DNA from: Cupriavidus sp. 2SB
GTDB lineage: Bacteria > Pseudomonadota > Gammaproteobacteria > Burkholderiales > Burkholderiaceae
Length of the DNA stretch: 55,355 nt
Assembly: GCF_005503625.1 (NCBI RefSeq)
Contig: NZ_SCMX01000047.1
Location: 1 to 55,355 of the forward strand
Direction of reading: 5' to 3'
The notes below the pieces were generated by a model. The model did no database searches. It was not told where the DNA came from and saw only the letters and a list, made by a program, of their open reading frames with translations. Of this stretch, positions 1 to 8,107 are shown one piece after another. The position numbers and the translations under genes are program-made. Position 1 is the first letter of the stretch. Each line of letters begins with the position of its first letter.

Positions 1-16
1 CCCTCACCCCCAGCTC

Positions 17-37
17 CTCTCCCACTTCGCGGGAGAG
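17..37. repeat. GC-rich palindromic intergenic repeat, copy 1
   Basis: Inverted repeat with arms CTCTCCC (17-23) and GGGAGAG (31-37), inside a C/G-rich context. It is the same family as the better-formed copy at 2483-2509. Dispersed palindromes of this kind are common between genes in high-GC proteobacteria. The function is not evident; it lies about 50 bases before the DoxX gene. Confidence 0.6.
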
Positions 38-88
38 GGGAGCAAGAAACGCCTCACCCGATTTTCTGAATTCCCCGGAGACCCCGCC

Positions 89-523
89 ATGCCCCCTTCC
101 TCATCCTCGCTGGCGGTAGCCGGCGGTCATCAGCGGCACCTCCTCCGCTGGCTCCACTGGCTCGCCCTGCTGCTGCTCTGCGCGGCCTATCTGCAAGGCG
201 GACTCGTCAAGCTGTTCGATTTCCCGGGTGCCGTGGCCGAGATGCAGCACTTTGGCCTGTCGCCTGCGGTGCCGCTGGCTGCCGCCACCATCGCACTCGA
301 ACTGGCTGCACCGGCCATGATCCTGCTCGGCGTCTTCCGCTGGCTCGGCGCACTCGCGCTGGCGGCTTTCACGTTGGCCGCAACGTTCATGGCAAACCGC
401 TTCTGGAGCGCACCGCCCGAAGCCGAATTCATGCTGATGAACGCGTTCTTCGAGCATCTCGGTCTCGTGGGCGCCTTCATCCTCGTGGCCTGGCATGACC
501 TGAACCAGCGGGGCCGCGCATGA
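89..523 (+). CDS. DoxX family membrane protein
   Basis: A 144-residue protein with about four hydrophobic segments, typical in length and layout of the DoxX family. The segments lie near residues 20-40, 60-85, 88-105 and 120-137. The motif YLQGGLVKLFDFPG (about 33-46) matches the conserved first-helix region of DoxX proteins, where a Gly-Lys pair is followed by a short loop. DoxX proteins are inner-membrane proteins linked to redox and thiosulfate metabolism, but the role of most members is unknown. The stop overlaps the start of the downstream MFS gene by four bases, so the two are probably co-translated. Family call is firm; substrate unknown. Confidence 0.8.
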   Translation: MPPSSSSLAVAGGHQRHLLRWLHWLALLLLCAAYLQGGLVKLFDFPGAVAEMQHFGLSPAVPLAAATIALELAAPAMILLGVFRWLGALALAAFTLAATFMANRFWSAPPEAEFMLMNAFFEHLGLVGAFILVAWHDLNQRGRA

Positions 524-2130
524 CGCAGGCCACCGCGACCGCCAAGCCGGCAGGATCGTTCGCGCCGCTGGCGCAGCCCACGTTCGCCGTGCTGTGGGTA
601 GCCACGGTGCTCGGCAACGTCGGCAGCTTCATGCGCGACGTGGCCAGCGCCTGGCTGGCCACCGATCTTTCGTCGTCGCCCGCCGCCGTCGCCACCATCC
701 AGGCTGCCGCTACGCTGCCCGTCTTCCTGCTGGCGATTCCGGCCGGCGTACTCTCAGACATCCTCGACCGCCGACGCTTTCTGATCGCCATCCAGTTCCT
801 GCTGGCGGGTGTCAGCGGCACGCTGGCGCTACTTTCGTGGCAGAACGGGCTGACCATCGAACTGCTGATCGGCCTGGCCTTCGTGGGCGGTATCGGCGCA
901 GCGATGATGGGACCGACGTGGCAATCCATCGTGCCGGAACTGGTGCCATCCAACACGCTGCGGCAAGCCGTGGCGCTGAACGCGCTCGGCGTCAACATCG
1001 CACGCGCCATCGGCCCCGCCACGGGCGGCCTGCTGCTGGCCGGCTTTGGCGCGGCAGTGACGTATGGCGCGGACCTCGTCAGCTATATCTTCGTGATCGG
1101 CGCACTGGTGTGGTGGAAGCGTCCGAAGCAGGCCAGCGATCCGCTGCGCGAGCACTTCTTCAGCGCCTTCCGCGCCGGGCTGCGCTTCACACGCGCGCAC
1201 AGCAAACTGCACATCGTGTTGCTGCGCGCGGCGGTGCATTTCGCTTTCGGCAGCAGTGTCTGGGCGCTGTTGCCGCTCGTCGCCAAGCAATTGCTGCACG
1301 GCGGCGCCGGACTCTATGGCGTGCTGCTTGGCGCCGTGGGTGCGGGCGCCATCGTCGGCGCGCTGACGATGCCTGCATTGCAGAAGAAGCTCGATAGCGA
1401 CGGCGTGGTGCTTGCCTCGGCCATCGCCACGGCTGCCGTCATGGCGGGCCTGTCGTTTGCGCCACCGGTCTGGCTGGCGCTGCCGCTGCTGCTGGTGCTC
1501 GGCGCCGCATGGATCATGGCGCTGACCACGCTGGGCGGTGCCGCGCAGGCCATCCTGCCGAACTGGGTACGTGGCCGCGCGCTGGCGGTGTACCAGATGG
1601 TATTCAACGGCGCGCTGGCTGGCGGCAGCCTGCTGTGGGGTTTCGTGGCGCAAGCCATGGGCACGCCCCATGCGCTGCTGATCGCGGGCATCGGGCTGGT
1701 GGTGGCGGCGATATTGCTGCATCGCATCCGCCTGCCGCGCGGTGAGGAAGACCTGGCACCTGCACGCCACTGGGCCGAACCCGAGATGGCCGACGAGATC
1801 GCGCATGATCGTGGCCCCGTCATGATCCTGATCGAGTACTGCATCCCGGCTGCCAGTCGCGACGCGTTCCTGCGCGCCGTGCATGGCCTCTCCGAAGAAC
1901 GCCTGCGCGATGGCGCGTTCAGTTGGGGCGTAATGGAAGATCCTACCGATCCGGAACTGCTGACCGAATGGTTCCTCGTCGAATCGTGGGCCGAGCACAT
2001 GCGCCAGCACCGTCGCGTGCCCAATGCCGATGCCGATCTGCAGCGTGGCGTGGCGGGCTTCCACGTGGGCACCGAGCCGCCGCGTGTGCGCCACCTGCTG
2101 GGCGTGGGACTGCCGCCGGACGCACGCTGA
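520..2130 (+). CDS. MFS transporter (EntS-like, MFS_3) with C-terminal ABM-like domain
   Basis: A 536-residue protein. Residues about 20-410 form a 12-helix major facilitator of the MFS_3/enterobactin-exporter type, with an AGVLSDILDRRR loop (about 75-86) between helices 2 and 3. After about residue 420 the chain leaves the membrane. The tail (MILIEYCIPAASRDAFLRAV onward) resembles the antibiotic-biosynthesis-monooxygenase-like ferredoxin fold found behind many MFS_3 proteins. The start ATG overlaps the DoxX stop. The likely role is export of a small molecule; the substrate cannot be read from sequence. Confidence 0.82.
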   Translation: MTQATATAKPAGSFAPLAQPTFAVLWVATVLGNVGSFMRDVASAWLATDLSSSPAAVATIQAAATLPVFLLAIPAGVLSDILDRRRFLIAIQFLLAGVSGTLALLSWQNGLTIELLIGLAFVGGIGAAMMGPTWQSIVPELVPSNTLRQAVALNALGVNIARAIGPATGGLLLAGFGAAVTYGADLVSYIFVIGALVWWKRPKQASDPLREHFFSAFRAGLRFTRAHSKLHIVLLRAAVHFAFGSSVWALLPLVAKQLLHGGAGLYGVLLGAVGAGAIVGALTMPALQKKLDSDGVVLASAIATAAVMAGLSFAPPVWLALPLLLVLGAAWIMALTTLGGAAQAILPNWVRGRALAVYQMVFNGALAGGSLLWGFVAQAMGTPHALLIAGIGLVVAAILLHRIRLPRGEEDLAPARHWAEPEMADEIAHDRGPVMILIEYCIPAASRDAFLRAVHGLSEERLRDGAFSWGVMEDPTDPELLTEWFLVESWAEHMRQHRRVPNADADLQRGVAGFHVGTEPPRVRHLLGVGLPPDAR

Positions 2131-2156
2131 TCCTTCACAACATATCGATAGCCACC

Positions 2157-2435
2157 ATGAAAATCTATCTCGTCTCCCTCGGCGCCGGCGTGCTCGTCGG
2201 CATCATCTATGCGCTGATGCAGGTCCGTTCGCCTGCGCCGCCCGCCGTGGCCTTGCTCGGCCTGCTGGGCATGCTGATCGGCGAACAGGTCGTGCCGCCG
2301 ATCAAGCGCATGATCGCCGGCGAACCGGTCACGGCCGCGTGGTTCCACTCGGAATGCGTGCCGAAGATCACCGGCACGCCGGGCCCGCTGGTGGCATCGA
2401 ACGAGAAGAAGGATGGCGATGCGTCGGCACATTGA
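2157..2435 (+). CDS. XapX domain protein
   Basis: A 92-residue protein starting at the ATG at 2157. The open frame extends upstream into the MFS gene, but the XapX domain begins exactly at this MKIYLVSLGAG. Two hydrophobic helices (about 3-18 and 27-43) carry the XapX pattern GxLVGxxYALxxVRSPAPP followed by GLLGMLIGEQ. A polar tail of about 40 residues follows. XapX proteins are small membrane proteins of unknown function. It is third in the DoxX-MFS-XapX run, and its 3' end overlaps the first codons of the porin frame. Confidence 0.8.
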   Translation: MKIYLVSLGAGVLVGIIYALMQVRSPAPPAVALLGLLGMLIGEQVVPPIKRMIAGEPVTAAWFHSECVPKITGTPGPLVASNEKKDGDASAH

Positions 2436-3609
2436 AGGATTGCATTCCCGACGGTTTGCTCCCCTCTCCCGCGATATTTGCTCCCCTCTCCCGCTCGGCG
2501 GGAGAGGGGCCGGGGGAGAGGGCAAGCGCCTGCGTCTGCTGCTAACCGTTCTCGCCGCACTACCGCTTCCCGCCCTCGCCAGCACCGTCACCCTCTACGG
2601 CCGTCTCAACACCGCCATCGAGTACTCGCGCGCCAGCACGGCCACCGATGGCACCTCGCTCGGCAGCGTAGTGCGCCAGACCAACTACCGCTCCGTCTGG
2701 GGCCTGCGCGGCGAGGAAGACCTCGGTGGCTCGCTCAAGGCGCTGTGGCAGATCGAAAGCAACCTGTCGATCGACAACGGCCAGGGCGGCATTGCCACAC
2801 GCAACTCGCGCATCGGGTTGCAGGGCGATTACGGCCTGCTGTTCATGGGCCACTGGCATACGCCGTACACCGAATCGACGATGGCCTACGATCCGTACTA
2901 CCCCACCACCGCGGGGTATATGGCGCTGATCGGCAATGGCTCGACCTCGACGTCGGACAACGTGCAGGACACCAGTTCGTTTGACCGGCGCCAGAAGAAC
3001 ATCGTGCAATACCGCTCGCCGCAGATGGCCGGCGTCAGCGTCTGGCTGGGCTGGGGATTGCCCGAAGAAAAGACCACCGTGCCGCGCAATCCCGCGCTCT
3101 ATTCGGCGGCCGTGGTCTACGACAAGGGACCGCTGAACGCGACTGTCGCCTACGAGATGCACCAGCACTATCAGGCGGCAGGACGCAATGACGATGCGAT
3201 CAAGGTCGGCGTGGCCTATCAGTTGTTCAAAGGCACGCGCATCTCGGCACTCTACGAACACCTGCACTACCGCACCGATACCGGTGACCTGCAACGCAAT
3301 GGCTATTACGCGTCGCTGGTGCAGCAGATCGGCGTGGGCAGTTTGCGGCTGGGCTTCGCGCTTGCCGCCAACGGCACGGGCTCGTCCACCGATACCGTCG
3401 GGTTCTTCCGCAGCGGTTCGCAAACGGGCGCCACGCAATTCACGGTGGGCTACGACTATCCGCTGTCCAAGCGCACGGCGCTGTTCGCGTTCTACAGCCG
3501 CATCAACAACAAGCGCAATGCCGTGTATGACTTTGCCATCAACGAACTCGGCGTCAGTGCCGGTGCGGATCCGCAGACCTTTGCACTCGGCATGCGGCAC
3601 AGCTTCTGA
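2413..3609 (+). CDS. Gram-negative outer-membrane porin
   Basis: A 398-codon frame. The mature part begins STVTLYGRLNTAIEY, the classical start of a beta-proteobacterial general porin. It ends in GMRHSF, the terminal phenylalanine needed for outer-membrane assembly. A hydrophobic signal segment (KRLRLLLTVLAALPLPALA, about residues 38-56) precedes it. The only in-frame ATGs are at 2413 and 2419, inside the XapX gene, so the leader includes about 35 unusual residues encoded partly by the palindromic repeat. The usual compact start just before KRLRLLL is missing, so the start is uncertain. It probably forms a trimeric diffusion channel. Confidence 0.8.
   Translation: MAMRRHIEGLHSRRFAPLSRDICSPLPLGGRGAGGEGKRLRLLLTVLAALPLPALASTVTLYGRLNTAIEYSRASTATDGTSLGSVVRQTNYRSVWGLRGEEDLGGSLKALWQIESNLSIDNGQGGIATRNSRIGLQGDYGLLFMGHWHTPYTESTMAYDPYYPTTAGYMALIGNGSTSTSDNVQDTSSFDRRQKNIVQYRSPQMAGVSVWLGWGLPEEKTTVPRNPALYSAAVVYDKGPLNATVAYEMHQHYQAAGRNDDAIKVGVAYQLFKGTRISALYEHLHYRTDTGDLQRNGYYASLVQQIGVGSLRLGFALAANGTGSSTDTVGFFRSGSQTGATQFTVGYDYPLSKRTALFAFYSRINNKRNAVYDFAINELGVSAGADPQTFALGMRHSF
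2455..2509. repeat. GC-rich palindromic repeat, copy 2, inside the porin leader
   Basis: A perfect 12-base inverted repeat, CCCCTCTCCCGC (2483-2494) and GCGGGAGAGGGG (2498-2509), with a 3-base spacer. An extra direct copy of the left half (TTTGCTCCCCTCTCCCGC) sits at 2455-2472 and again at 2477-2494. It is the same family as the repeat at 17-37. It lies inside the open frame that leads into the porin signal peptide. Confidence 0.8.
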
Positions 3610-3648
3610 CATGATTGGCGGCACCGCTGGGCACGCTCCATCGTGAAC

Positions 3649-3664
3649 TCATACCATGGTATGA
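3649..3664. promoter_or_regulatory. Perfect 16-base palindrome, candidate operator
   Basis: TCATACCATGGTATGA is a perfect palindrome 40 bases after the porin stop. It lies in a 270-base stretch (3610-3879) that otherwise shows no gene. It is positioned as a possible operator for the response-regulator gene starting at 3880. No binding protein can be named. An 11-base match (ACCATGGTATG) recurs at 31987-31997, upstream of the cytochrome/molybdenum hydroxylase operon. Confidence 0.4.
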
Positions 3665-3879
3665 ATCTGCGCTGAATCGTGGCGGAGTCGTTCCGAAGCG
3701 CATATCCTTGTGCGGCTTTTGCGTGCGGGCGGGCCCTGCGGAGGGTCTCCCGCCAGTCAGCGGAGGGGCTTCCGGCGCCCTGGCAATACCACCGTATGAT
3801 TGGGGGCAGGAGCCACCCGGATTATGCTGCGAGCAAGCGGTGAGCTGTATCGCCGCTCAAGACTATTCAAGGAACGCGT

Positions 3880-4260
3880 GTGACTGCCATCCCCATGATT
3901 GCCATCGTCGATGACGACGCTTCAGTCAGGCATGCCATCGGACGACTGGTGCGCTCCCTCGACATGGCTGTCGAACTCTATGGCGGCGGTCCGGAACTGC
4001 TGCAATCGCCGTTGCTGGCGGATATCGCCTGTGTCATCACCGATGTACAGATGCCGGTCATGAACGGCTTCACGCTGTGCGAGACCCTGCGTGCGGCCGG
4101 ACACAAGATGCCGGTGATCTTCATGACCGCCTTTGCCCACGAAGGCTACGAGCAGCGGGCCCGCGCCGCTGGTGCCACCTGCTTTCTCAGCAAGCCGTTC
4201 CAGGACACCGATATCCTCGACTGCATCGAGAACGCCCTGAAGTCCCGTCCGGAAGATTGA
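3880..4260 (+). CDS. Single-domain response regulator (receiver only)
   Basis: A 126-residue CheY-like receiver with no output domain. The acidic cluster DDD is at 11-13, the phospho-acceptor aspartate is D55 (in ITDVQMP), and MTA and SKPF supply the conserved Thr/Ala and Lys. Close similarity is to the receivers of FixJ/StyR regulators. The start is GTG at 3880, preceded by an AAGGA element; an ATG at 3895 is a shorter alternative. It converges on the FixJ-type regulator at 4265-4993, four bases from its stop. No histidine kinase lies nearby, so its partner is encoded elsewhere. Confidence 0.85.
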   Translation: MTAIPMIAIVDDDASVRHAIGRLVRSLDMAVELYGGGPELLQSPLLADIACVITDVQMPVMNGFTLCETLRAAGHKMPVIFMTAFAHEGYEQRARAAGATCFLSKPFQDTDILDCIENALKSRPED

Positions 4261-4264
4261 TGCG

Positions 4265-4993
4265 CTACGCCGTAGCCTGACGCTGGCCGGCACCCACCGG
4301 CTGGACGTGCGGGATATCGTCGGCCTGCACCAGGCCCAGTGTCTGCGCCATGATGATCAGTTCGGCGAACGTGCGGGCCTGCATCTTGCGCATGGCCTGT
4401 CCGCGATAGATCTTGACGGTGGCCTGGCTGATGCCGAGGCTGTCGGCCACCTGCTTGTTCATCAGCCCGCGCACCAGCAGTTGCATGACTTCCTGCTCGC
4501 GGCCGGTCAGTCCGCCAAAGCGTTCGCGCAGTTGTCGCGTCTGCGACGTGGCCTGACGGCGCTCGCGATCGCGCTGCAGCGCCTCGTTCACTGCGTCGAG
4601 CAGGTCCTGTTCGCGGAAGGGCTTGGCGATGAAGTTGACGGCGCCGGCCTTCATCGCCGCCACGGTCATCGGCACATCGCCGTAGCCCGAGATAAAGACG
4701 ATGGAGGCACGCTTGCCCGCGTCGTTCAGTTGATGTTGCAGGTCGAGTCCGCTGGCGCCGCGCAACCGTACATCGAGCACGATGCAGGTGGGCCGGTCCG
4801 GGAATCCATGGGCAAGCAGTTCCTCGCCCGATGCAAACGATGCCGTGGCGAGTCCGATCGAGCGGAACAGGCCAGACAACGCATGCCGCACGTCGCGGTC
4901 GTCGTCCACGACCAGCACCACGCCATCCCCTTCGTCGATCCCGTCGGCGGCATCGTCAAATTGTTCGCTCAACATGGCGGCCCTGCCGTTCAT
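4265..4993 (-). CDS. FixJ/NarL-type response regulator, receiver plus LuxR HTH
   Basis: A 242-residue protein when started at the ATG ending at 4993 (MNGRAAML); the longer open frame to 5056 lacks support. The receiver occupies about 25-145, with acidic residues D30-D32, phospho-acceptor D74 (IVLDVRL) and AKPF. A LuxR-type helix-turn-helix follows (LTGREQEVMQLLVRGLMNKQ, then SLGISQATVKIYRGQAMRK), the FixJ signature with TVKIYR. It should act as a DNA-binding regulator when phosphorylated. It is convergent with the lone receiver gene and has no adjacent kinase. The likely promoter lies in 4994-5295. Confidence 0.85.
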   Translation of the reverse strand: MNGRAAMLSEQFDDAADGIDEGDGVVLVVDDDRDVRHALSGLFRSIGLATASFASGEELLAHGFPDRPTCIVLDVRLRGASGLDLQHQLNDAGKRASIVFISGYGDVPMTVAAMKAGAVNFIAKPFREQDLLDAVNEALQRDRERRQATSQTRQLRERFGGLTGREQEVMQLLVRGLMNKQVADSLGISQATVKIYRGQAMRKMQARTFAELIIMAQTLGLVQADDIPHVQPVGAGQRQATA

Positions 4994-5295
4994 CGCAACT
5001 CTCACTATGCATCTGGTGTGACATCCTGCCCGGCTCCGGGGATCTTCCCGAGGCACGCAGCGCGTGGCGCAGGCGGGCGGACAGGCTGCGGCGGATAAGC
5101 CGGAGCTGCATAATGACGCGACGAAATAACGCGGGCCACTGATAGGTAAGCGCCCGCCGCCGACGTGAATCCGCCCTACGCGAGGCGGATTATCAATGCT
5201 TTTTCAGATTTTGCAAAACGCCAGGCGTCATCGGCATGGACGCCGACTGACTGCACCGCGATGGCGTCCTCGATACGACGAGGCACGTCGGGTGA
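4994..5295. other. Intergenic region, no gene seen
   Basis: This stretch separates the minus-strand FixJ-type gene from the 3' end of the small minus-strand gene at 5296. It should hold the FixJ-type gene promoter. I see no convincing coding frame and no strong sigma-70 hexamer pair. Confidence 0.5.
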
Positions 5296-5535
5296 CTACA
5301 GCGCCTCCAGCGCGCGGCTCAACGTGTAGGCGGCACGCACGGCCACGTCGAATGAACGGTCACAGGCCAGTTCACGTCCCGCGACGGTGATGCGCCAGAA
5401 ATCGCGGTTGCGCTCGCAGTTCAGGCGATGTTCTTCCATCTGGTCAGAGAACCAGCGCCACAACCGCGCATCCTGCGTCAGGGCCGACGCAGCGGCGCGC
5501 AGGCGAATCACTTCGAGTCCGGCAGATTGATCCAT
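5296..5535 (-). CDS. Small hypothetical protein
   Basis: A 79-residue soluble protein starting at the ATG ending at 5535, with a strong ribosome-binding site (AAGGGGG, 4-5 bases upstream). The upstream extension of the frame is not supported. It has no membrane segment or signal peptide. Features are a helical Arg/Ala-rich first half, WRWFSDQMEEHRLNCERNRD in the middle and a short WRITVAGREL strand. I do not recognise the family. It is divergent from the ABC transporter operon at 5936. Confidence 0.6.
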   Translation of the reverse strand: MDQSAGLEVIRLRAAASALTQDARLWRWFSDQMEEHRLNCERNRDFWRITVAGRELACDRSFDVAVRAAYTLSRALEAL

Positions 5536-5599
5536 GTTTTCCCCCTTGGCGGCACACTCGCGCGCCCTGTGAGCCAATAGTAGGCAGGCGGGCCCCGCC

Positions 5600-5620
5600 T
5601 GTGCATTGCCCGATGGCACA
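5600..5620. promoter_or_regulatory. Imperfect inverted repeat, possible NtrC-type enhancer
   Basis: TGTGCAT (5600-5606) faces ATGGCACA (5613-5620), an imperfect dyad about 215 bases upstream of the sigma-54 promoter at 5833. The location suits an enhancer site for a sigma-54 activator such as NtrC, but the match to the NtrC consensus is poor. This is inference only. Confidence 0.25.
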
Positions 5621-5832
5621 ACCCTGGTAGCGCACTCGCATGCCGGCCTTATACGAAGGGATGATTGCGGCCCTTGTCCGCTACTTCCGTTCCCGGTTCC
5701 TCCAGTGCGGCGCACCGCGAGCGTGCCCGATGCGCGCCGATCGGGCATGCCGCGCACCGCCAGCCCGCACCACAAGAGGAAAAACCGTCCGCCACCCTCC
5801 CTCAGCACTAGGGGTTAGCGATATTTGCGGTC

Positions 5833-5848
5833 TGGCATGGGCATTGCA
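5833..5848 (+). promoter_or_regulatory. Sigma-54 (RpoN) promoter for the ABC transporter operon
   Basis: TGGCATGGGCATTGCA carries the -24 GG and -12 GC dinucleotides at the canonical spacing (consensus TGGCAC-N5-TTGC). Transcription would start near 5859-5861, giving a leader of about 75 bases before the GTG at 5936. A sigma-54 promoter fits a nitrogen-scavenging operon. Confidence 0.65.
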
Positions 5849-5935
5849 TAGGATTCAAGTGACTTGAATACGGTGCAGAAGACTTTCCGCATCGGTTTGG
5901 GTCCCGACCATGTCGTCCAACCCAGGGGGAAGAGA

Positions 5936-7108
5936 GTGCGCAAGCAACAAATCGCAGTAGCCGCCGCCGTGGCAGCCGCCGCCGGCATGGCCTTGATGGC
6001 CGCGCCCGTGCAGGCCAAGGAAGTCGTCAAGATCGCGTTTGTGGGTCCGCTGACCGGTGGCGTGTCGTCGATCGGCCTCGGTGGCCGCAACTCGGCAGAC
6101 CTGGCCGTGCGCCTGCGCAATGCCGATCCGAAAGCCAAATACACCTACGAACTCGTGGTCCAGGACGACGAGTGCCGCCCGAACGTGGGCGTGCAAGTGG
6201 CCACCAAGATCGCAGCAGACAAGTCCATCGTCGGCGGTGTGACCCACTTCTGCTCCGCCGTGGCAATGGGCACGGTAGGCGTCTACAACCGCTTCGGCAT
6301 GCCGGCCGTGGTGTGGGGCGCGGTGCTGCCCGAAGTCACCTACGGCAACAACTTCAAGGAGATCATGCGTGTCAACGGCACGATGATCAACCAGAGCGAA
6401 GTGGCCGCCAAGTTCATGACGGGCCTGGGGTACAAGAAGTGGGCGATCATCCACGACACCACGGACTACGGCAAAGGCCACAACAAGTACTTCAGTGAAT
6501 TCCTCAAGAAGGACGGCGGCACCATCGTCGGCACCTTTGGCGTGACCGCCGACCAGCAGGACTTCACCACGGAGCTGACCAAGATCCGCGAACTCAAGCC
6601 GGACGTGGTCTATTTCGGCGGCCTCACGCCGCTGGGCGTGCGCATCCGCACCCAGATGGAGAAGCTCGGCATCAAGGCCCAGTTCGAAGGCACCTCGGGC
6701 ATCAAGTCCGACGCCTATATCGAAGGCGTGGGCAAGCCGCTCTCCGAAGGCTCGCTGGCCTTCATCGAAGGCGCCCCGCTGGAAAAGCTGCCAGGCGGCC
6801 AGTTCTTCATGGAACGCTACACCCAGCAGAAATACGGCGAGCCGCCCGAAGCCTACGGCCCGTTCGCGTTCTCCGCAGCCAACCTGATCATGGATGCCGT
6901 GGAGAAGGTAGGCCCGGACCGCAAGAAGGTGCGTGACATGCTCAACGGCACCAAGGACGTGGACACCATCATCGGCAAGGTCACCTTCGACGAGCACGGC
7001 CAGAACATCGTGCCGCTGATCACCAAGTACGTGGTGGAAGACGGCAAGTGGGTGATCTGGGAAGACAGCGCCTATGGCCGCGGCAAGAAGAAGCTGTCCG
7101 GCCTGTAA
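5936..7108 (+). CDS. ABC transporter substrate-binding protein, branched-chain amino acid/amide type
   Basis: A 390-residue periplasmic binding protein. I prefer the GTG at 5936 because AGGGGGAAG lies just upstream. The chain then opens with a clean signal peptide, basic MRKQQ, a hydrophobic core and cleavage after PVQA (about residue 27). The mature part starts KEVVKIAFVGPLTGG, the type I fold seen in LivJ/LivK and amide- or urea-binding relatives. A longer ATG frame from 5864 would bury the signal peptide. It heads an operon with two permeases, two ATPases, an amidase and an N-carbamoyl hydrolase, so the ligand is more likely an amide or ureide than leucine. Confidence 0.88.
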   Translation: MRKQQIAVAAAVAAAAGMALMAAPVQAKEVVKIAFVGPLTGGVSSIGLGGRNSADLAVRLRNADPKAKYTYELVVQDDECRPNVGVQVATKIAADKSIVGGVTHFCSAVAMGTVGVYNRFGMPAVVWGAVLPEVTYGNNFKEIMRVNGTMINQSEVAAKFMTGLGYKKWAIIHDTTDYGKGHNKYFSEFLKKDGGTIVGTFGVTADQQDFTTELTKIRELKPDVVYFGGLTPLGVRIRTQMEKLGIKAQFEGTSGIKSDAYIEGVGKPLSEGSLAFIEGAPLEKLPGGQFFMERYTQQKYGEPPEAYGPFAFSAANLIMDAVEKVGPDRKKVRDMLNGTKDVDTIIGKVTFDEHGQNIVPLITKYVVEDGKWVIWEDSAYGRGKKKLSGL

Positions 7109-7177
7109 GCGTTGCGTCCGGGCAGCGCGCAACGTGCGCCGCCCGGACCGTGCCATCCGGAATTCGGGGGAAAGCGA

Positions 7178-8107
7178 ATGAGTGTATTGGGGCAGTACGT
7201 ATTCAACGGGCTGATGCTCGGCATGATCTACGCGATGGTCGCCGTGGGGTTCACGTTGTTCTTTGGCGTGCTCGACGTGATCAAGTTCTCGCACGGCGAC
7301 GTGCTGATGGTGGGCGCTTTCGCCGGCCTGGCCGCCTCGGCAGGCGTGGTGGCGCTGCATGTGGAGTCGCCGCTGCTGCAGTTGCTGGCCGTGGTGGTAT
7401 GCGCCGTGGTGGTGACCGGCCTGCTCGGTGCCGGCATTGCGCGATTGCTCATCCTGCCGCTGCGCCGCGCGCCGCCGCTCAACACGCTGCTGGCCACGCT
7501 GATGCTGGGCACGGTGCTGCGTGAAGCCGTGCGCCTGTTCTACCCCGATGGCTCGAACCCGAAGCCGTTTCCGGCTTTGCTGCCAAGCGGCCAGTTCTCG
7601 CTCGGCGCACTGACGCTGCGCGTGGACAACCTGATCCTGCTGGCCGCCGGCGTAGCCATCATCATCGGCGTACACCTGCTGATCACCCGCACGCGCTTCG
7701 GCATGGCCATCCGCGCCGTGGCGCAGGACGGCGAGACCGCAAGGCTGATGGGCATCAACTTCGAAGTGGTGGTGCTGGCCACGTTTGCGCTGGGCTCGGC
7801 CATGGCCGCGCTGGCCGGTGTGATGAACGGCCTCTACTACAACGAAATCAATTTCAATGTGGGTCTGCTGCTGGGCGTGATCGGCTTTGCCGCCGCCATT
7901 CTCGGCGGACTGGGCAACCTCTACGGCGCCATCCTGGGCGGCTTCCTGTTTGCCGCGTTGCAGGTGCTCGGCAGTGCCCTGCTGCCTGCACTGGTACCCG
8001 ACATTCCCAGCGCCTACAAGGACGTGTTCGCCTTTGCCGTGGTCATCGTGCTGATGGCCTTCAAACCGACCGGACTCATCGCGGAGAAAGCCAGTGAACG
8101 TGTCTGA
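7178..8107 (+). CDS. ABC transporter permease, LivH type
   Basis: A 309-residue integral membrane protein with about eight hydrophobic helices. It starts at the ATG at 7178, five bases after GGGGGAAAG; the open frame upstream to 7112 is not coding-like. The opening (YVFNGLMLGMIYAMVAVGFT) and the late GLGNLYGAILGG motif are typical of LivH permeases, the latter lying in the loop that contacts the ATPases. Its 3' end overlaps the second permease by 14 bases, indicating coupled translation. Confidence 0.88.
   Translation: MSVLGQYVFNGLMLGMIYAMVAVGFTLFFGVLDVIKFSHGDVLMVGAFAGLAASAGVVALHVESPLLQLLAVVVCAVVVTGLLGAGIARLLILPLRRAPPLNTLLATLMLGTVLREAVRLFYPDGSNPKPFPALLPSGQFSLGALTLRVDNLILLAAGVAIIIGVHLLITRTRFGMAIRAVAQDGETARLMGINFEVVVLATFALGSAMAALAGVMNGLYYNEINFNVGLLLGVIGFAAAILGGLGNLYGAILGGFLFAALQVLGSALLPALVPDIPSAYKDVFAFAVVIVLMAFKPTGLIAEKASERV

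Noticed and set aside
829..2094. A 421-codon frame antisense to the MFS gene
   Set aside because: Low-complexity Gln/His/Arg composition; shadow of a clear transporter gene.
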